12,713 nucleotides of DNA from Thermoanaerobaculales bacterium. Lineage in GTDB: Bacteria > Acidobacteriota > Thermoanaerobaculia > Thermoanaerobaculales > Sulfomarinibacteraceae. Within the stretch, counting starts at the first letter, position 1, and every line of letters begins with the position of its first letter. Shown piece by piece: positions 1 through 7,942 of the stretch. The stretch spans positions 1 through 12,713 of the forward strand of contig JALOKS010000040.1 in the NCBI GenBank assembly GCA_025456385.1. Reading direction: 5' to 3'. The position numbers and the translations under genes are program-made. The notes beneath the pieces were generated by a model. The model worked only from the letters and a program-made list of their open reading frames with translations, ran no database searches and was not told where the DNA came from.

Positions 1-891
1 GCGCGGGTGCTCGCGGACGGCCTGCCCGAGGGCGTCGCCCTGGTGCTCGGCGCCTGCTGCCACAGCCGTCCCAAGGGCGCACTGGTGGGCGCGGTGGAGT
101 CAGTCGGCGAGCTCGCCTGGCGGCCCCTGCCGGAGCCCCCGAAGCCGTGGGAGGACGTCGCCTTCTCCGCCGAGCAGGAGCGGCTGCTCGGCGAGGTTCT
201 GGAGCGGGCCGCCGGTCCGGCGCGGCTGACGCCGGCGGCGCGCCGCCTGCTCTGCGAGCGCCTCGGATTCGCGCCCCGGGCGCTCGCTCAGGAAGCGCGC
301 AAGCTCGCCGCCGCCAGCGCCGGCGGCGTCATCGACGAGGAGCTGGTGCTGGCCCTGAGCTTCCCCCGCGAGCGCTCGCTCGAGGTGGTCTGGGAGGCGA
401 TCCTCGAGCGCCGCGCGGCGCCGCTCCTCGACCTCCTGGCGGCCGCCGAGGGCAACTGGGCCGTGCGCGACCGCCGCGGCCAGGCGGTGCGGCGCGAGGG
501 GGTGCCCGCCGCCGTGGTCGGCCAGGCGGCGGCCGCGCTGCAGCAGCTCCTCTACCTGCGGCGGCTCGCCGACCGGTCCGGCCTCGCGTCCGAGATGGCG
601 CCGGCGCGGACCGGCGCCGACTACTGGTACCCGCGCAGCTTCTCGAAGGGGATCGGCCCGCAGCTCGCCTCGCTCCTCGAGGCCGAGGCGCCGTCGCCGC
701 TCGTCCGGGCGGGGGCCAAGCCGCCGACGATGTTCCGCCTGGCGGGTCTCTTCAAGGGCGCCGGCCGTTACAGCGACGACGAGCTCGTGCGCGCCCTCGC
801 CGAGGTCGGCGAGGTCGAGGCCTCCCTCCGCGGCGGGCTCGGCGCCGAGGCCCTGACGGTGTGGCTGGCCGGGTTCATCGCCCGCCCCTGA
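1..891 (+). CDS. holA: DNA polymerase III subunit delta (partial, 5' end outside window)
   Basis: Likely delta subunit of the DNA polymerase III clamp loader, which opens the beta sliding clamp during replication. The frame is open from base 1 and ends at TGA 889-891, giving 296 visible residues. Family members have about 330-350 residues, and aligning by eye to E. coli HolA suggests about 100 N-terminal residues, with the start of the AAA+-like domain, lie outside the window. What I see is a beta-strand followed by a basic stretch (LVLGACCHSRPKGAL), then a helical middle domain of the type that ends the clamp-loader core (LTPAARRLLCERLG, then ALAQEARKLAA). The C-terminal all-helical collar-like region contains MFRLAGLFKGAGRYSDDELV and a Leu-rich end. 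The GTG at base 7 is internal and should not be taken as the start. The family is divergent and I recognise it from the overall pattern, so the assignment is probable. A hypothetical helical protein is the alternative. Confidence 0.75.
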   Translation, partial: ARVLADGLPEGVALVLGACCHSRPKGALVGAVESVGELAWRPLPEPPKPWEDVAFSAEQERLLGEVLERAAGPARLTPAARRLLCERLGFAPRALAQEARKLAAASAGGVIDEELVLALSFPRERSLEVVWEAILERRAAPLLDLLAAAEGNWAVRDRRGQAVRREGVPAAVVGQAAAALQQLLYLRRLADRSGLASEMAPARTGADYWYPRSFSKGIGPQLASLLEAEAPSPLVRAGAKPPTMFRLAGLFKGAGRYSDDELVRALAEVGEVEASLRGGLGAEALTVWLAGFIARP

Positions 892-904
892 GGCGGTGCT
901 CTCG

Positions 905-920
905 CCGGCCCGGCCGGTTT
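905..920 (+). terminator. Possible weak hairpin-plus-T terminator after holA
   Basis: CCGGC (905-909) pairs with GCCGG (913-917) across a 3-nt loop and is followed by TTT (918-920). The stem is only 5 bp and the T-run is short. In such GC-rich sequence this could be chance, and the hairpin also sits where the upstream promoter region of the next gene would be. Confidence 0.22.
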
Positions 921-924
921 CCGT

Positions 925-930
925 TACACT
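925..930 (+). promoter_or_regulatory. -10-like element (TACACT) just upstream of the NtrC-type regulator
   Basis: TACACT ends 8 nt before the ATG at 939. With normal -10 geometry the transcript would start about 2 nt before the start codon. No clear -35 hexamer lies at 16-18 bp upstream, and no Shine-Dalgarno sequence lies between this element and the ATG. It fits the near-leaderless pattern repeated at the other gene starts in the window. Confidence 0.5.
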
Positions 931-938
931 CGACAGAG

Positions 939-2324
<1,386 letters not shown>

Positions 2325-2326
2325 TA

Positions 2327-2355
2327 TTCAATTTTGAATTTTGAATTTTGAATTG
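2327..2355. repeat. AT-rich heptamer array, left arm of an inverted repeat
   Basis: Three perfect copies of the heptamer AATTTTG (2330-2336, 2337-2343, 2344-2350) are followed by a partial copy AATTG (2351-2355). It begins three bases after the regulator's stop codon. Its composition, nearly pure A/T, contrasts sharply with the surrounding GC-rich DNA. Its complement recurs at 2450-2481. Confidence 0.9.
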
Positions 2356-2480
2356 CGGGGCTGTAGCCCCTTCTCGATTGCAGCCCTCACGTCTTCGAGG
2401 GCGAGCCGGCACTGGTTCTCTGTTGGATGGCCTACCGCCTGGGCGGCTCATTCAAAATTCACAATTGAGAATTCAAAATT
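2330..2480. mobile_element. MITE-like or repetitive palindromic element filling the convergent intergenic gap
   Basis: A block of about 151 bp is bounded by the perfect inverted repeat AATTTTGAATT (2330-2340) and AATTCAAAATT (2470-2480). Inside each end a second copy of the same motif occurs, so the imperfect terminal repeats are about 26-32 nt long. The GC-rich centre contains three small palindromes: 2357-2370, GCCCTC/GAGGGC at 2383-2388/2397-2402, and CCGCC/GGCGG at 2435-2439/2442-2446. There is no open reading frame of note. I see no convincing target-site duplication, so it may be a non-autonomous element, a repetitive extragenic palindrome or a folded bidirectional terminator. Confidence 0.45.
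2357..2370. terminator. Perfect small hairpin, possible bidirectional terminator
   Basis: GGGGCT (2357-2362) and AGCCCC (2365-2370) are perfect inverse complements with a 2-nt spacer; as RNA a 5-bp stem with a TGTA loop is more realistic. It lies between two convergent genes and is preceded on the other strand by T-rich sequence (the complement of the A-rich bases of the left array). It could end transcription coming from manC. An alternative pairing GGGCTG (2358-2363) with CAGCCC (2381-2386) is also possible. Confidence 0.4.
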
Positions 2481-2481
2481 C
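2450..2481. repeat. AT-rich right arm of the inverted repeat, abutting manC
   Basis: Two copies of ATTCAAAATTC (2450-2460 and 2471-2481) flank ACAATTGAG. The second copy overlaps the last base of the manC stop codon (plus-strand CTA 2481-2483). AATTCAAAATTC at 2470-2481 is the exact inverse complement of 2336-2347 in the left arm. Confidence 0.88.
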
Positions 2482-3554
2482 TAGAGCACGTCGTCCCAAC
2501 CGCGTGCTCCCAGCGCCTCGACGAGCTCCTTGACCCGCTGCGCGTGCTCCTTGGGCACGACCAGCACTGCGTCGGGGGTGGCGACGACCACCAGGTCGTG
2601 GACGCCGATCGCCGCCACCACCGGCCCGGCGCCGACCAGCACGTTGCCGGTGCCGTCGAGGACCTGGACGCGGCCGCGCGTCGCGTTGCCGCCGTCATCC
2701 GCCGGCAGCTCGTCGGCGAGCGTCGGCCACGAGCCGATGTCCGACCACGGGAAGTCGACCGGCACCACCCAGCCCCGTCCGCCGCGCTCCATGATGCCGT
2801 AGTCGACCGAGGTCGCGGGCAGCCGCGGGTACACCTCCTCCAGCACCGCTGACTGCGCGGCCGTACCCCAGGCCGCCGCGATGCGCTGGAGCCCGGCCTC
2901 GAGGTCCGGGAGGTGGCGCGCGATCTCGAGCCGCAGGTCCCGCGCCCGCCAGGCGAAAATGCCGGCGTTCCACAGGAAGCGGCCCGCGTCGAGCAGCGCG
3001 GCAGCCCGCGCGGCATCCGGCTTCTCGACGAAGCTCGCGAGCTCGTGCACCGCCCAGCCGTCGTCGCGCGCCGTCGCCGCCCCGAGCTCGAGGTAGCCGT
3101 AGCCGGTCTCCGGGCGGGTCGGGCGGATGCCGAAGGCGAGCAGGCCTCCCTCGCGCGCCACCCAGCGGCCTCCGGCCGCGAGGGCGGAGCGGAAGCGCTC
3201 CGGGTCGCCGATCAGGTGGTCGGCCGGCAGCATCGCGCACACCGCCTCCGGGTCGCGGTCGAGGACAGCGACCGCGGCGAGGCCGGCGCAGGCCGCGGTG
3301 TTGCGGCCGGCGGGCTCGACGATGACGTTGCCCGCGGGCAGCTCGGGCAGCAGCTCGCGCACCGCCGCGGCGGTGCCGGCGGTCGTCACCACCCACACGC
3401 GCTCGGGAGGGACGAGGCCGTCGAGGCGGTCGCGGGTCATGCGCAGCAGGGGGAGGTCGCCGACGAGCGCGAGCAGCTGCTTCGGCCGGCTGCGGCGCGA
3501 GGCGGGCCAGAAGCGCGTCCCGGAGCCGCCGGCCATGATCACCGCGTGCAGCAT
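2481..3554 (-). CDS. manC: Mannose-1-phosphate guanylyltransferase, single-domain type
   Basis: Makes GDP-mannose from mannose-1-phosphate and GTP in the cytoplasm, the activated sugar for mannose-, fucose- or rhamnose-containing surface glycans. The 357-residue protein carries the nucleotidyltransferase signature GGSGTRFWPASR (9-20) with PKQ (24-26, containing K25), EPAGRNTA (80-87), LPADH (109-113), FVEKP (175-179), LWNAGIF (194-200), SVDYGIME (249-256) and WSDIGSW (270-276). It ends after the short left-handed beta-helix-like part and lacks the cupin phosphomannose isomerase domain found in the roughly 470-residue bifunctional enzymes. It therefore needs mannose-1-phosphate from separate isomerase and mutase enzymes, which are not in this window. 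The start ATG (plus-strand CAT 3552-3554) is supported by the signature beginning at residue 9 and by a -10-like element 6 nt upstream. It is convergent with the NtrC-type regulator and divergent from the HAD gene. No glycan gene cluster is visible around it. Confidence 0.93.
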   Translation of the reverse strand: MLHAVIMAGGSGTRFWPASRRSRPKQLLALVGDLPLLRMTRDRLDGLVPPERVWVVTTAGTAAAVRELLPELPAGNVIVEPAGRNTAACAGLAAVAVLDRDPEAVCAMLPADHLIGDPERFRSALAAGGRWVAREGGLLAFGIRPTRPETGYGYLELGAATARDDGWAVHELASFVEKPDAARAAALLDAGRFLWNAGIFAWRARDLRLEIARHLPDLEAGLQRIAAAWGTAAQSAVLEEVYPRLPATSVDYGIMERGGRGWVVPVDFPWSDIGSWPTLADELPADDGGNATRGRVQVLDGTGNVLVGAGPVVAAIGVHDLVVVATPDAVLVVPKEHAQRVKELVEALGARGWDDVL

Positions 3555-3560
3555 GGGGCC

Positions 3561-3566
3561 ATCTTA
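3561..3566 (-). promoter_or_regulatory. -10-like element (TAAGAT) for manC
   Basis: On the minus strand TAAGAT ends 6 nt before the manC ATG, so the predicted transcription start falls on the A of the start codon. The intervening GGCCCC is not a Shine-Dalgarno sequence. Only a poor -35 candidate is visible upstream. Confidence 0.55.
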
Positions 3567-3611
3567 TCCCGGCGGCGCGCGCGGGACGAAGCCGGACGCG
3601 TCCCGATCCAC

Positions 3612-3617
3612 TATCCT
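3612..3617 (+). promoter_or_regulatory. -10-like element (TATCCT) for the HAD hydrolase
   Basis: TATCCT ends 6 nt before the ATG at 3624, placing the predicted transcription start exactly at the start codon. The spacer TGCGGGC offers no good Shine-Dalgarno match at a useful distance. It is divergent to the manC element, and the two -10 boxes are only 45 bp apart. Confidence 0.52.
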
Positions 3618-3623
3618 GCGGGC

Positions 3624-4334
3624 ATGGACGGCAACGGCTACCTCGCGGTGACCTTCGACATCGGCGGCACCCTCCTCTACAGCGACCCGTCCCCGGCCGA
3701 GCTCTACGCCACCCACCTGAGCCGCCTCGGCCGCCCGGTGACCGCCGACGAGGTCGGCCCGGTCTTCGCGGCGGCCTGGGTCGAGATGCAGCGCCGGAGC
3801 GCTCCGGGCCGCGACCGCTACGGCTCGCTGCCGGGCGGCGAGCGCGCATGGTGGGGCGGCTTCGTGCGCGAGGTGCTGGCGCGCCTCGACCACGAAGCGC
3901 CCTGGGAGCGCCTGCTCGACGACCTCTACGCCGCGTTCTCCGACAGCCGCGTCTGGCGGACCTTTCCCGGCGCGCTCGAGACCGTCGCCGAGCTCGCCGC
4001 CCGCGGCCTTGCACTCGCGGTGATCTCCAACTGGGACCGCCGGCTGCCCGCGATCCTGCGCGGCCTCGGGCTCGACGCCCACTTCCGGGTCATCACGGTC
4101 TCGTCGCTCGTCGGCGTCGAGAAGCCGGCCACCGGGATCTTCGCCCGCACCCTCGCCGAGCTCGGCGTGCCGGCCGGCCGGGCGCTGCACGTCGGCGACT
4201 CGCCGCTCGAGGACTACGCAGGGGCCTCGCAGGCCGGCATGGCCGCCGCCCTCATCGACCGCGAGGACCGCTTCGCCGGGCAGTCCTACCGCCGCGTCCG
4301 GAGCCTGCCCGCGCTCCTCGAGCTCGTCGGTTGA
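3624..4334 (+). CDS. HAD-superfamily (subfamily IA-like) hydrolase with a DxG nucleophile motif
   Basis: A 236-residue haloacid dehalogenase-fold protein, expected in the cytoplasm. Motif I is TFDIGGTLL, with nucleophile D12. The usual second aspartate two residues later, which acts as general acid/base in phosphatases, is replaced by G14. Motif II is ISNWD (S135), motif III is VEKP (K167) and motif IV is HVGDSPLEDYAGA (D192 and D197). A helical cap of about 90 residues lies between motifs I and II (C1 cap). The DxGGT form resembles the REG-2/HDHD3-like branch, whose substrates are mostly unknown, so catalysis may be altered or lost. The frame is open upstream to 2913, but that part is antisense to manC. 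The ATG at 3624 fits the fold and the -10-like box. The substrate cannot be told from the sequence, and the neighbouring manC is divergent, so it gives little help. Confidence 0.87.
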   Translation: MDGNGYLAVTFDIGGTLLYSDPSPAELYATHLSRLGRPVTADEVGPVFAAAWVEMQRRSAPGRDRYGSLPGGERAWWGGFVREVLARLDHEAPWERLLDDLYAAFSDSRVWRTFPGALETVAELAARGLALAVISNWDRRLPAILRGLGLDAHFRVITVSSLVGVEKPATGIFARTLAELGVPAGRALHVGDSPLEDYAGASQAGMAAALIDREDRFAGQSYRRVRSLPALLELVG

Positions 4335-4357
4335 GACGGCGGCGCGGCACGATCTGC

Positions 4358-4363
4358 GATACT
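4358..4363 (+). promoter_or_regulatory. -10-like element (GATACT) for the DUF3857 gene pair
   Basis: GATACT ends 6 nt before the ATG at 4370, again putting the predicted transcription start on the start codon. TTGAGA (4331-4336), overlapping the HAD stop codon, resembles a -35 box, but the 21-bp spacer is too long for a normal promoter. The element supports 4370 rather than the internal ATG at 4391 as the start. Confidence 0.42.
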
Positions 4364-4369
4364 CGGGCG

Positions 4370-7300
4370 ATGGCTGCGCACGGGGGCTTCATGCGGGCGT
4401 GCGGCGGCGGGGGCCTGCGGCGCGCCCTCGCGCTCTGCCTCGCCTGCTCGGCATGGGCCGGTGAGCTGGCGGCGGGCGCGATCGACGACCGCGTCCGGGA
4501 GCACGTCGCCGCGGCGGTCGCCGGCGGCATCGAGCCTTCGGACTTCCACCACCTGGTCTTCGCCTTCGCCTGGCGGGAGACGCTCGCGGACTGGACCGCA
4601 GCCGAAGCCAACCTCGAGCGTCTGGAACGCGAGGCCGCCATCGATCCCCTGATGAGGGACGAGCTGCGGCTGCTGCGCGCCCGCCTCCAGCTCGACCGCG
4701 GCCGCGACGCGGCGGCGCGCGAGCTCTTCCGCGCCATGGGCGGGCTGGAGGCGTGGTGGTTTTTCGGTCCGCAGCCTCTCGACGAGCTCGCCGACTTCGA
4801 GCGCGCGGCCGTGCCACCGCCTTTCGACGCGGCCTGGCGACCCGTGCCGGGCACCGACCCGATCGGGTGGGTCGGCCTCGCCGGCCTCGCCTGGCCGCCG
4901 CAGCGGCAGATGGCGTACCTCGCGACCACCGTCGAAAGCGCCGTCGAGCAGCCGGTCGCCGTCCGCGTCGGCGCGGCGCAGGTGGCGCGGGTGTGGGTCA
5001 ACGGCCGCGAGGTTCTGACCACCGCCCGCCCCCTCGAGCAGGCGGAGGATCAGGCGGCCGCCGGCGCCTGGCTGCGCAGCGGCTCGAACTCGGTGGTGGT
5101 CGCGGTGGCCTCGGAGGACCGCAGGTGGTGGCTCCGGCTGCGCCTCACCCGGCCCGACGGCTCGGCGCTCGAGGGCGCCCGCGAGCTCGACGCCAGGCCG
5201 CTCGCGGTCACCGCCCCCGATCGCGAACCACCACCGGTGCGGAGCCTGGAGGCCGAGATCCGGGCGGCGGTGGCGGCGGCCGAGCCCGGATCGGCGCTCG
5301 CGCTCGCCGCCTACCTCGTCCAGCGCCGACCGCAGGCGGTCGGCAGCGGCGGCACCCGCTCCGCCTGCCGCGCGGCGCACTCCGAGGGGCCCGGCGAGGC
5401 GCGGCTCCTGGAGTGGCTTGCCACCACCGAGGCGGCGGCGGCCCGCGAGCTGCTCGCCGCCGCGGTCGAGGCCGACCCGGAGCTGCTGTGGGCTCGCCTC
5501 GAGCTCGCGCGCTGGTACGGCGAGCGCGGCCTCTTCGACGAGGCGCGCGCGCTCCTTGAGCCCTCGCGCAGCGACGGCCCGGCCGCCGCGGCACTGGCGT
5601 ACGAGCTCGACGGCGAGCTCTGGGGCCCCCTGAGCCTGCCCGGGCTCGCCGAGCTCGCGGCCGCGAGCCCACGTTCCGTAGCCGCCAACCTCGCCCTCGC
5701 CGAGCTCGCCGAGAGGAGCCGGCGCTGGGACCTCGTCGGCGAGGCCGAGGCGCGCCTGGCAGCGCTGGTGCCCGGCCTCGAGGAGGTGACCGAGCTGCGG
5801 CTGCGGCGCGCCGCGAGCTGCGGCGACGGCGCGGCCCTGCGCGCCCTGGTCGACGAGGTCGTGCGGCGCGACCCCAACCTGACCGGCGCGCGGCTGCGGC
5901 TGGCGCGGCTGCTGGCGGCCGACGACGACCCGGCGGCGGCGCGCGCGGTGGTCGAGGCGGGCCTCGCGCGCTCGCCGGCCGACATCGAGCTGATCCTCGA
6001 GCTCGCCCGGCTCGAGAACGAGGGCGGCAATCACGAGCGGGTCGCGGAGCTCGCGCACGAGGTGCTCGCGATCCGGCCGCAGGAGCGCCGCGCGCAGCGC
6101 CTGCTCGAGCTCCAGGGCGAGGCGCCGGAGGAACTCGGCTGGCTGCGCAGCCCGGAGGAGCTGCGGCGGCTGGCGGATGGGGCGGCCGCCGCCGAGCCCG
6201 CGGTCGTGGTGCTCGATCACCGCGAGATCCGCTTCCTGCCCTCCCACCTCACGGAGGAGCGCGTCCAGCTCGCCGTCCTGGTGACCGCCGCGGCGCGCGC
6301 CGGCGACCTCGCCACGCACACGCTGGCCTTCGTGCCCGAGGCGGAGCGCCTGCGCGTGCTGAGGGCGCGGATCCTGCGCGGCGATGGAGCCGTGGCGGCC
6401 GCACGCATCGGCGACACCCCCCGGCTCGCCGAGCCCGAGTTCAACCTCTACTACGACACCCGCCTGCGGGTGCTGCGCTTTCCGGAGCTCGAGGACGGCG
6501 ACCTCATCGAGATCGCGTACATCCGCACCGAGACCGAGGAGGCGAACGAGACGGGGCCCTACAACGGCGGCCTGGTGCTGTTCGACCGTCCCCTGCCGAC
6601 GGCAGTCGTCGAGCTCGAGCTCGCCGGGCCGGAGGCGCTGATGCCGAGCTGGGAGCTCGTCGGCCTCGACGGCCGGCCGGAGACCCGGACGGACGAGGCC
6701 GGGGCCGTCCACCTCGTGTGGCGGTGGCGCGACCTGCCGGGGGTTCCCGCGGACATGCCGCCGGCGCCGCGCCTCGCCGTCGCGCCCCACCTCGTGTACT
6801 CGAACCACCCCGAGTGGGGGGACCTCGCCGACTGGTACAGCCGCCACGTCGAGCCGCGGGTGCGGGCTTCCGACGAGGTGGTCGAGCTCGCGCAGCGCCT
6901 GGTCGAGGGCCGCGACGACCGCCGCGAGCGGATCGAGCGCCTCTACCACTTCGTCACCAACGAGATCCGCTACGTCGGCCTGGAGTTCGGCGAGCACCGC
7001 TTCCGCCCCTTCTCGGCCGACTGGGTCCTGCACCACCGCATCGGCGACTGCAAGGACAAGGCGGCGCTGCTGGTCGCGCTCGCCGAGGCGATCGGCGTGC
7101 CGGCGCGCATGGTGATGGTCCGGACAGCGGCCGAGGGCCCGGTGCGCAGCCGGCTCGCGGTGCTCGAGATCTTCAACCACGCGATCGCCTACCTGCCGGA
7201 GGACGATCTCTGGCTCGACGGCACCGCCTCGGGGCACGCGCTCGTGCCGCCGCCCGGGCCCGACCAGAACGCGGTCGTGCTGGTGGTCGACGGCCCCGGC

Positions 7301-7942
7301 AGCCGCCTCGCGACCTCGCCGGCCGTGGGTGTCGGCCTGACCCGCGTCCGTTACCAGCTCAGCCGCCGGGACGGCGACGGGCTGTCGATCACGGTCCGCA
7401 GCGACGACACGGGCGACGGTGCCGACCTGCGTCGCGCGCGGTTCGCGGGCAGCCGCGATCCGCAGCGCTTCGCGCGCTGGCTGCAGGAGCAGTTCCCGGG
7501 CGCCCAGCTCGAGGGCGAGCCGAAGCTGCAGGTGATCCCGGGCCGCGACCCCACGATCGTCGAGCTGCGCGGCTCGCTGCCCCGGACCGCGCTCGCGAGC
7601 GGCGGCGGCGTGCGCACCTACCCCGGTCGGCTGCAGTGGTCGGCGAGCTCGGTTCCGGGCGGGAGTCGCCACGGGCCGCTGATCGTGGCCGCGCAGCCGG
7701 ACCTCGAGTGGGCCCTCGAGGTCGAGCTCGGCCGGCCGCCGCGCGAGCTGCCGCCGCCGGTGGAGCTCGCGACGGACTTCGGATCGCTGCGCGTCGAGCT
7801 CGCGGCCTCCGACTCCGGGTACCGGGTGAGCGGCGCGCTGCGGCTCCGCCCCGGGCTGGTCGCGGCGGCGGATGTCGCGGCATTCCGCGACTTCCTGCTC
7901 GCGGTGGAGCGCCACCTCGAGCGGCGCCTGGAGACGCCGTGA
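4370..7942 (+). CDS. Secreted DUF3857/transglutaminase-like multidomain protein, triad intact
   Basis: A 1190-residue exported protein of unknown physiological role. The N-terminus is a signal peptide (basic RR at 17-18, hydrophobic core about 19-30). Cys26 sits in a poor lipobox (CLAC), so ordinary signal-peptidase cleavage seems likelier. A jelly-roll/galactose-binding-like region follows at about 180-270 (RVWVNGREV, then SGSNSVVVAVA), then Ala/Leu-rich TPR-like helices at about 290-600. DUF3857 is at about 605-770, and a transglutaminase-like papain fold at about 835-960 has C894 (GDCKDKA), H937 (FNHAIAYL) and D950 (WLDGTA). A beta-rich C-terminal region follows, with no membrane anchor. 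The triad is complete, so thiol chemistry (crosslinking, proteolysis or amide transfer) is possible, but no activity is proven for this family. An ATG at 4391 would give a tidier signal peptide; I prefer 4370 because of the -10-like box. The stop overlaps the start of the paralogue downstream. Confidence 0.9.
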   Translation: MAAHGGFMRACGGGGLRRALALCLACSAWAGELAAGAIDDRVREHVAAAVAGGIEPSDFHHLVFAFAWRETLADWTAAEANLERLEREAAIDPLMRDELRLLRARLQLDRGRDAAARELFRAMGGLEAWWFFGPQPLDELADFERAAVPPPFDAAWRPVPGTDPIGWVGLAGLAWPPQRQMAYLATTVESAVEQPVAVRVGAAQVARVWVNGREVLTTARPLEQAEDQAAAGAWLRSGSNSVVVAVASEDRRWWLRLRLTRPDGSALEGARELDARPLAVTAPDREPPPVRSLEAEIRAAVAAAEPGSALALAAYLVQRRPQAVGSGGTRSACRAAHSEGPGEARLLEWLATTEAAAARELLAAAVEADPELLWARLELARWYGERGLFDEARALLEPSRSDGPAAAALAYELDGELWGPLSLPGLAELAAASPRSVAANLALAELAERSRRWDLVGEAEARLAALVPGLEEVTELRLRRAASCGDGAALRALVDEVVRRDPNLTGARLRLARLLAADDDPAAARAVVEAGLARSPADIELILELARLENEGGNHERVAELAHEVLAIRPQERRAQRLLELQGEAPEELGWLRSPEELRRLADGAAAAEPAVVVLDHREIRFLPSHLTEERVQLAVLVTAAARAGDLATHTLAFVPEAERLRVLRARILRGDGAVAAARIGDTPRLAEPEFNLYYDTRLRVLRFPELEDGDLIEIAYIRTETEEANETGPYNGGLVLFDRPLPTAVVELELAGPEALMPSWELVGLDGRPETRTDEAGAVHLVWRWRDLPGVPADMPPAPRLAVAPHLVYSNHPEWGDLADWYSRHVEPRVRASDEVVELAQRLVEGRDDRRERIERLYHFVTNEIRYVGLEFGEHRFRPFSADWVLHHRIGDCKDKAALLVALAEAIGVPARMVMVRTAAEGPVRSRLAVLEIFNHAIAYLPEDDLWLDGTASGHALVPPPGPDQNAVVLVVDGPGSRLATSPAVGVGLTRVRYQLSRRDGDGLSITVRSDDTGDGADLRRARFAGSRDPQRFARWLQEQFPGAQLEGEPKLQVIPGRDPTIVELRGSLPRTALASGGGVRTYPGRLQWSASSVPGGSRHGPLIVAAQPDLEWALEVELGRPPRELPPPVELATDFGSLRVELAASDSGYRVSGALRLRPGLVAAADVAAFRDFLLAVERHLERRLETP

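Noticed and set aside
147..938. Upstream extension of the regulator frame to give a 725-residue protein
   Set aside because: The extension is an Arg/Ala/Gly-rich shadow of holA in another frame. The receiver domain starts right at the ATG at 939.
2327..2481. CRISPR-like array
   Set aside because: The repeats are 7-bp tandem heptamers without spacers and there are no cas genes nearby.
2913..3623. Upstream extension of the HAD frame to give a 473-residue protein
   Set aside because: This part lies antisense to manC, whose motifs are unmistakable; HAD motif I starts 12 residues after the ATG at 3624.
6718..7938. Upstream extension of the second DUF3857 frame
   Set aside because: It overlaps the transglutaminase core of the first gene in another frame. 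A signal peptide begins exactly at the GTG at 7939.
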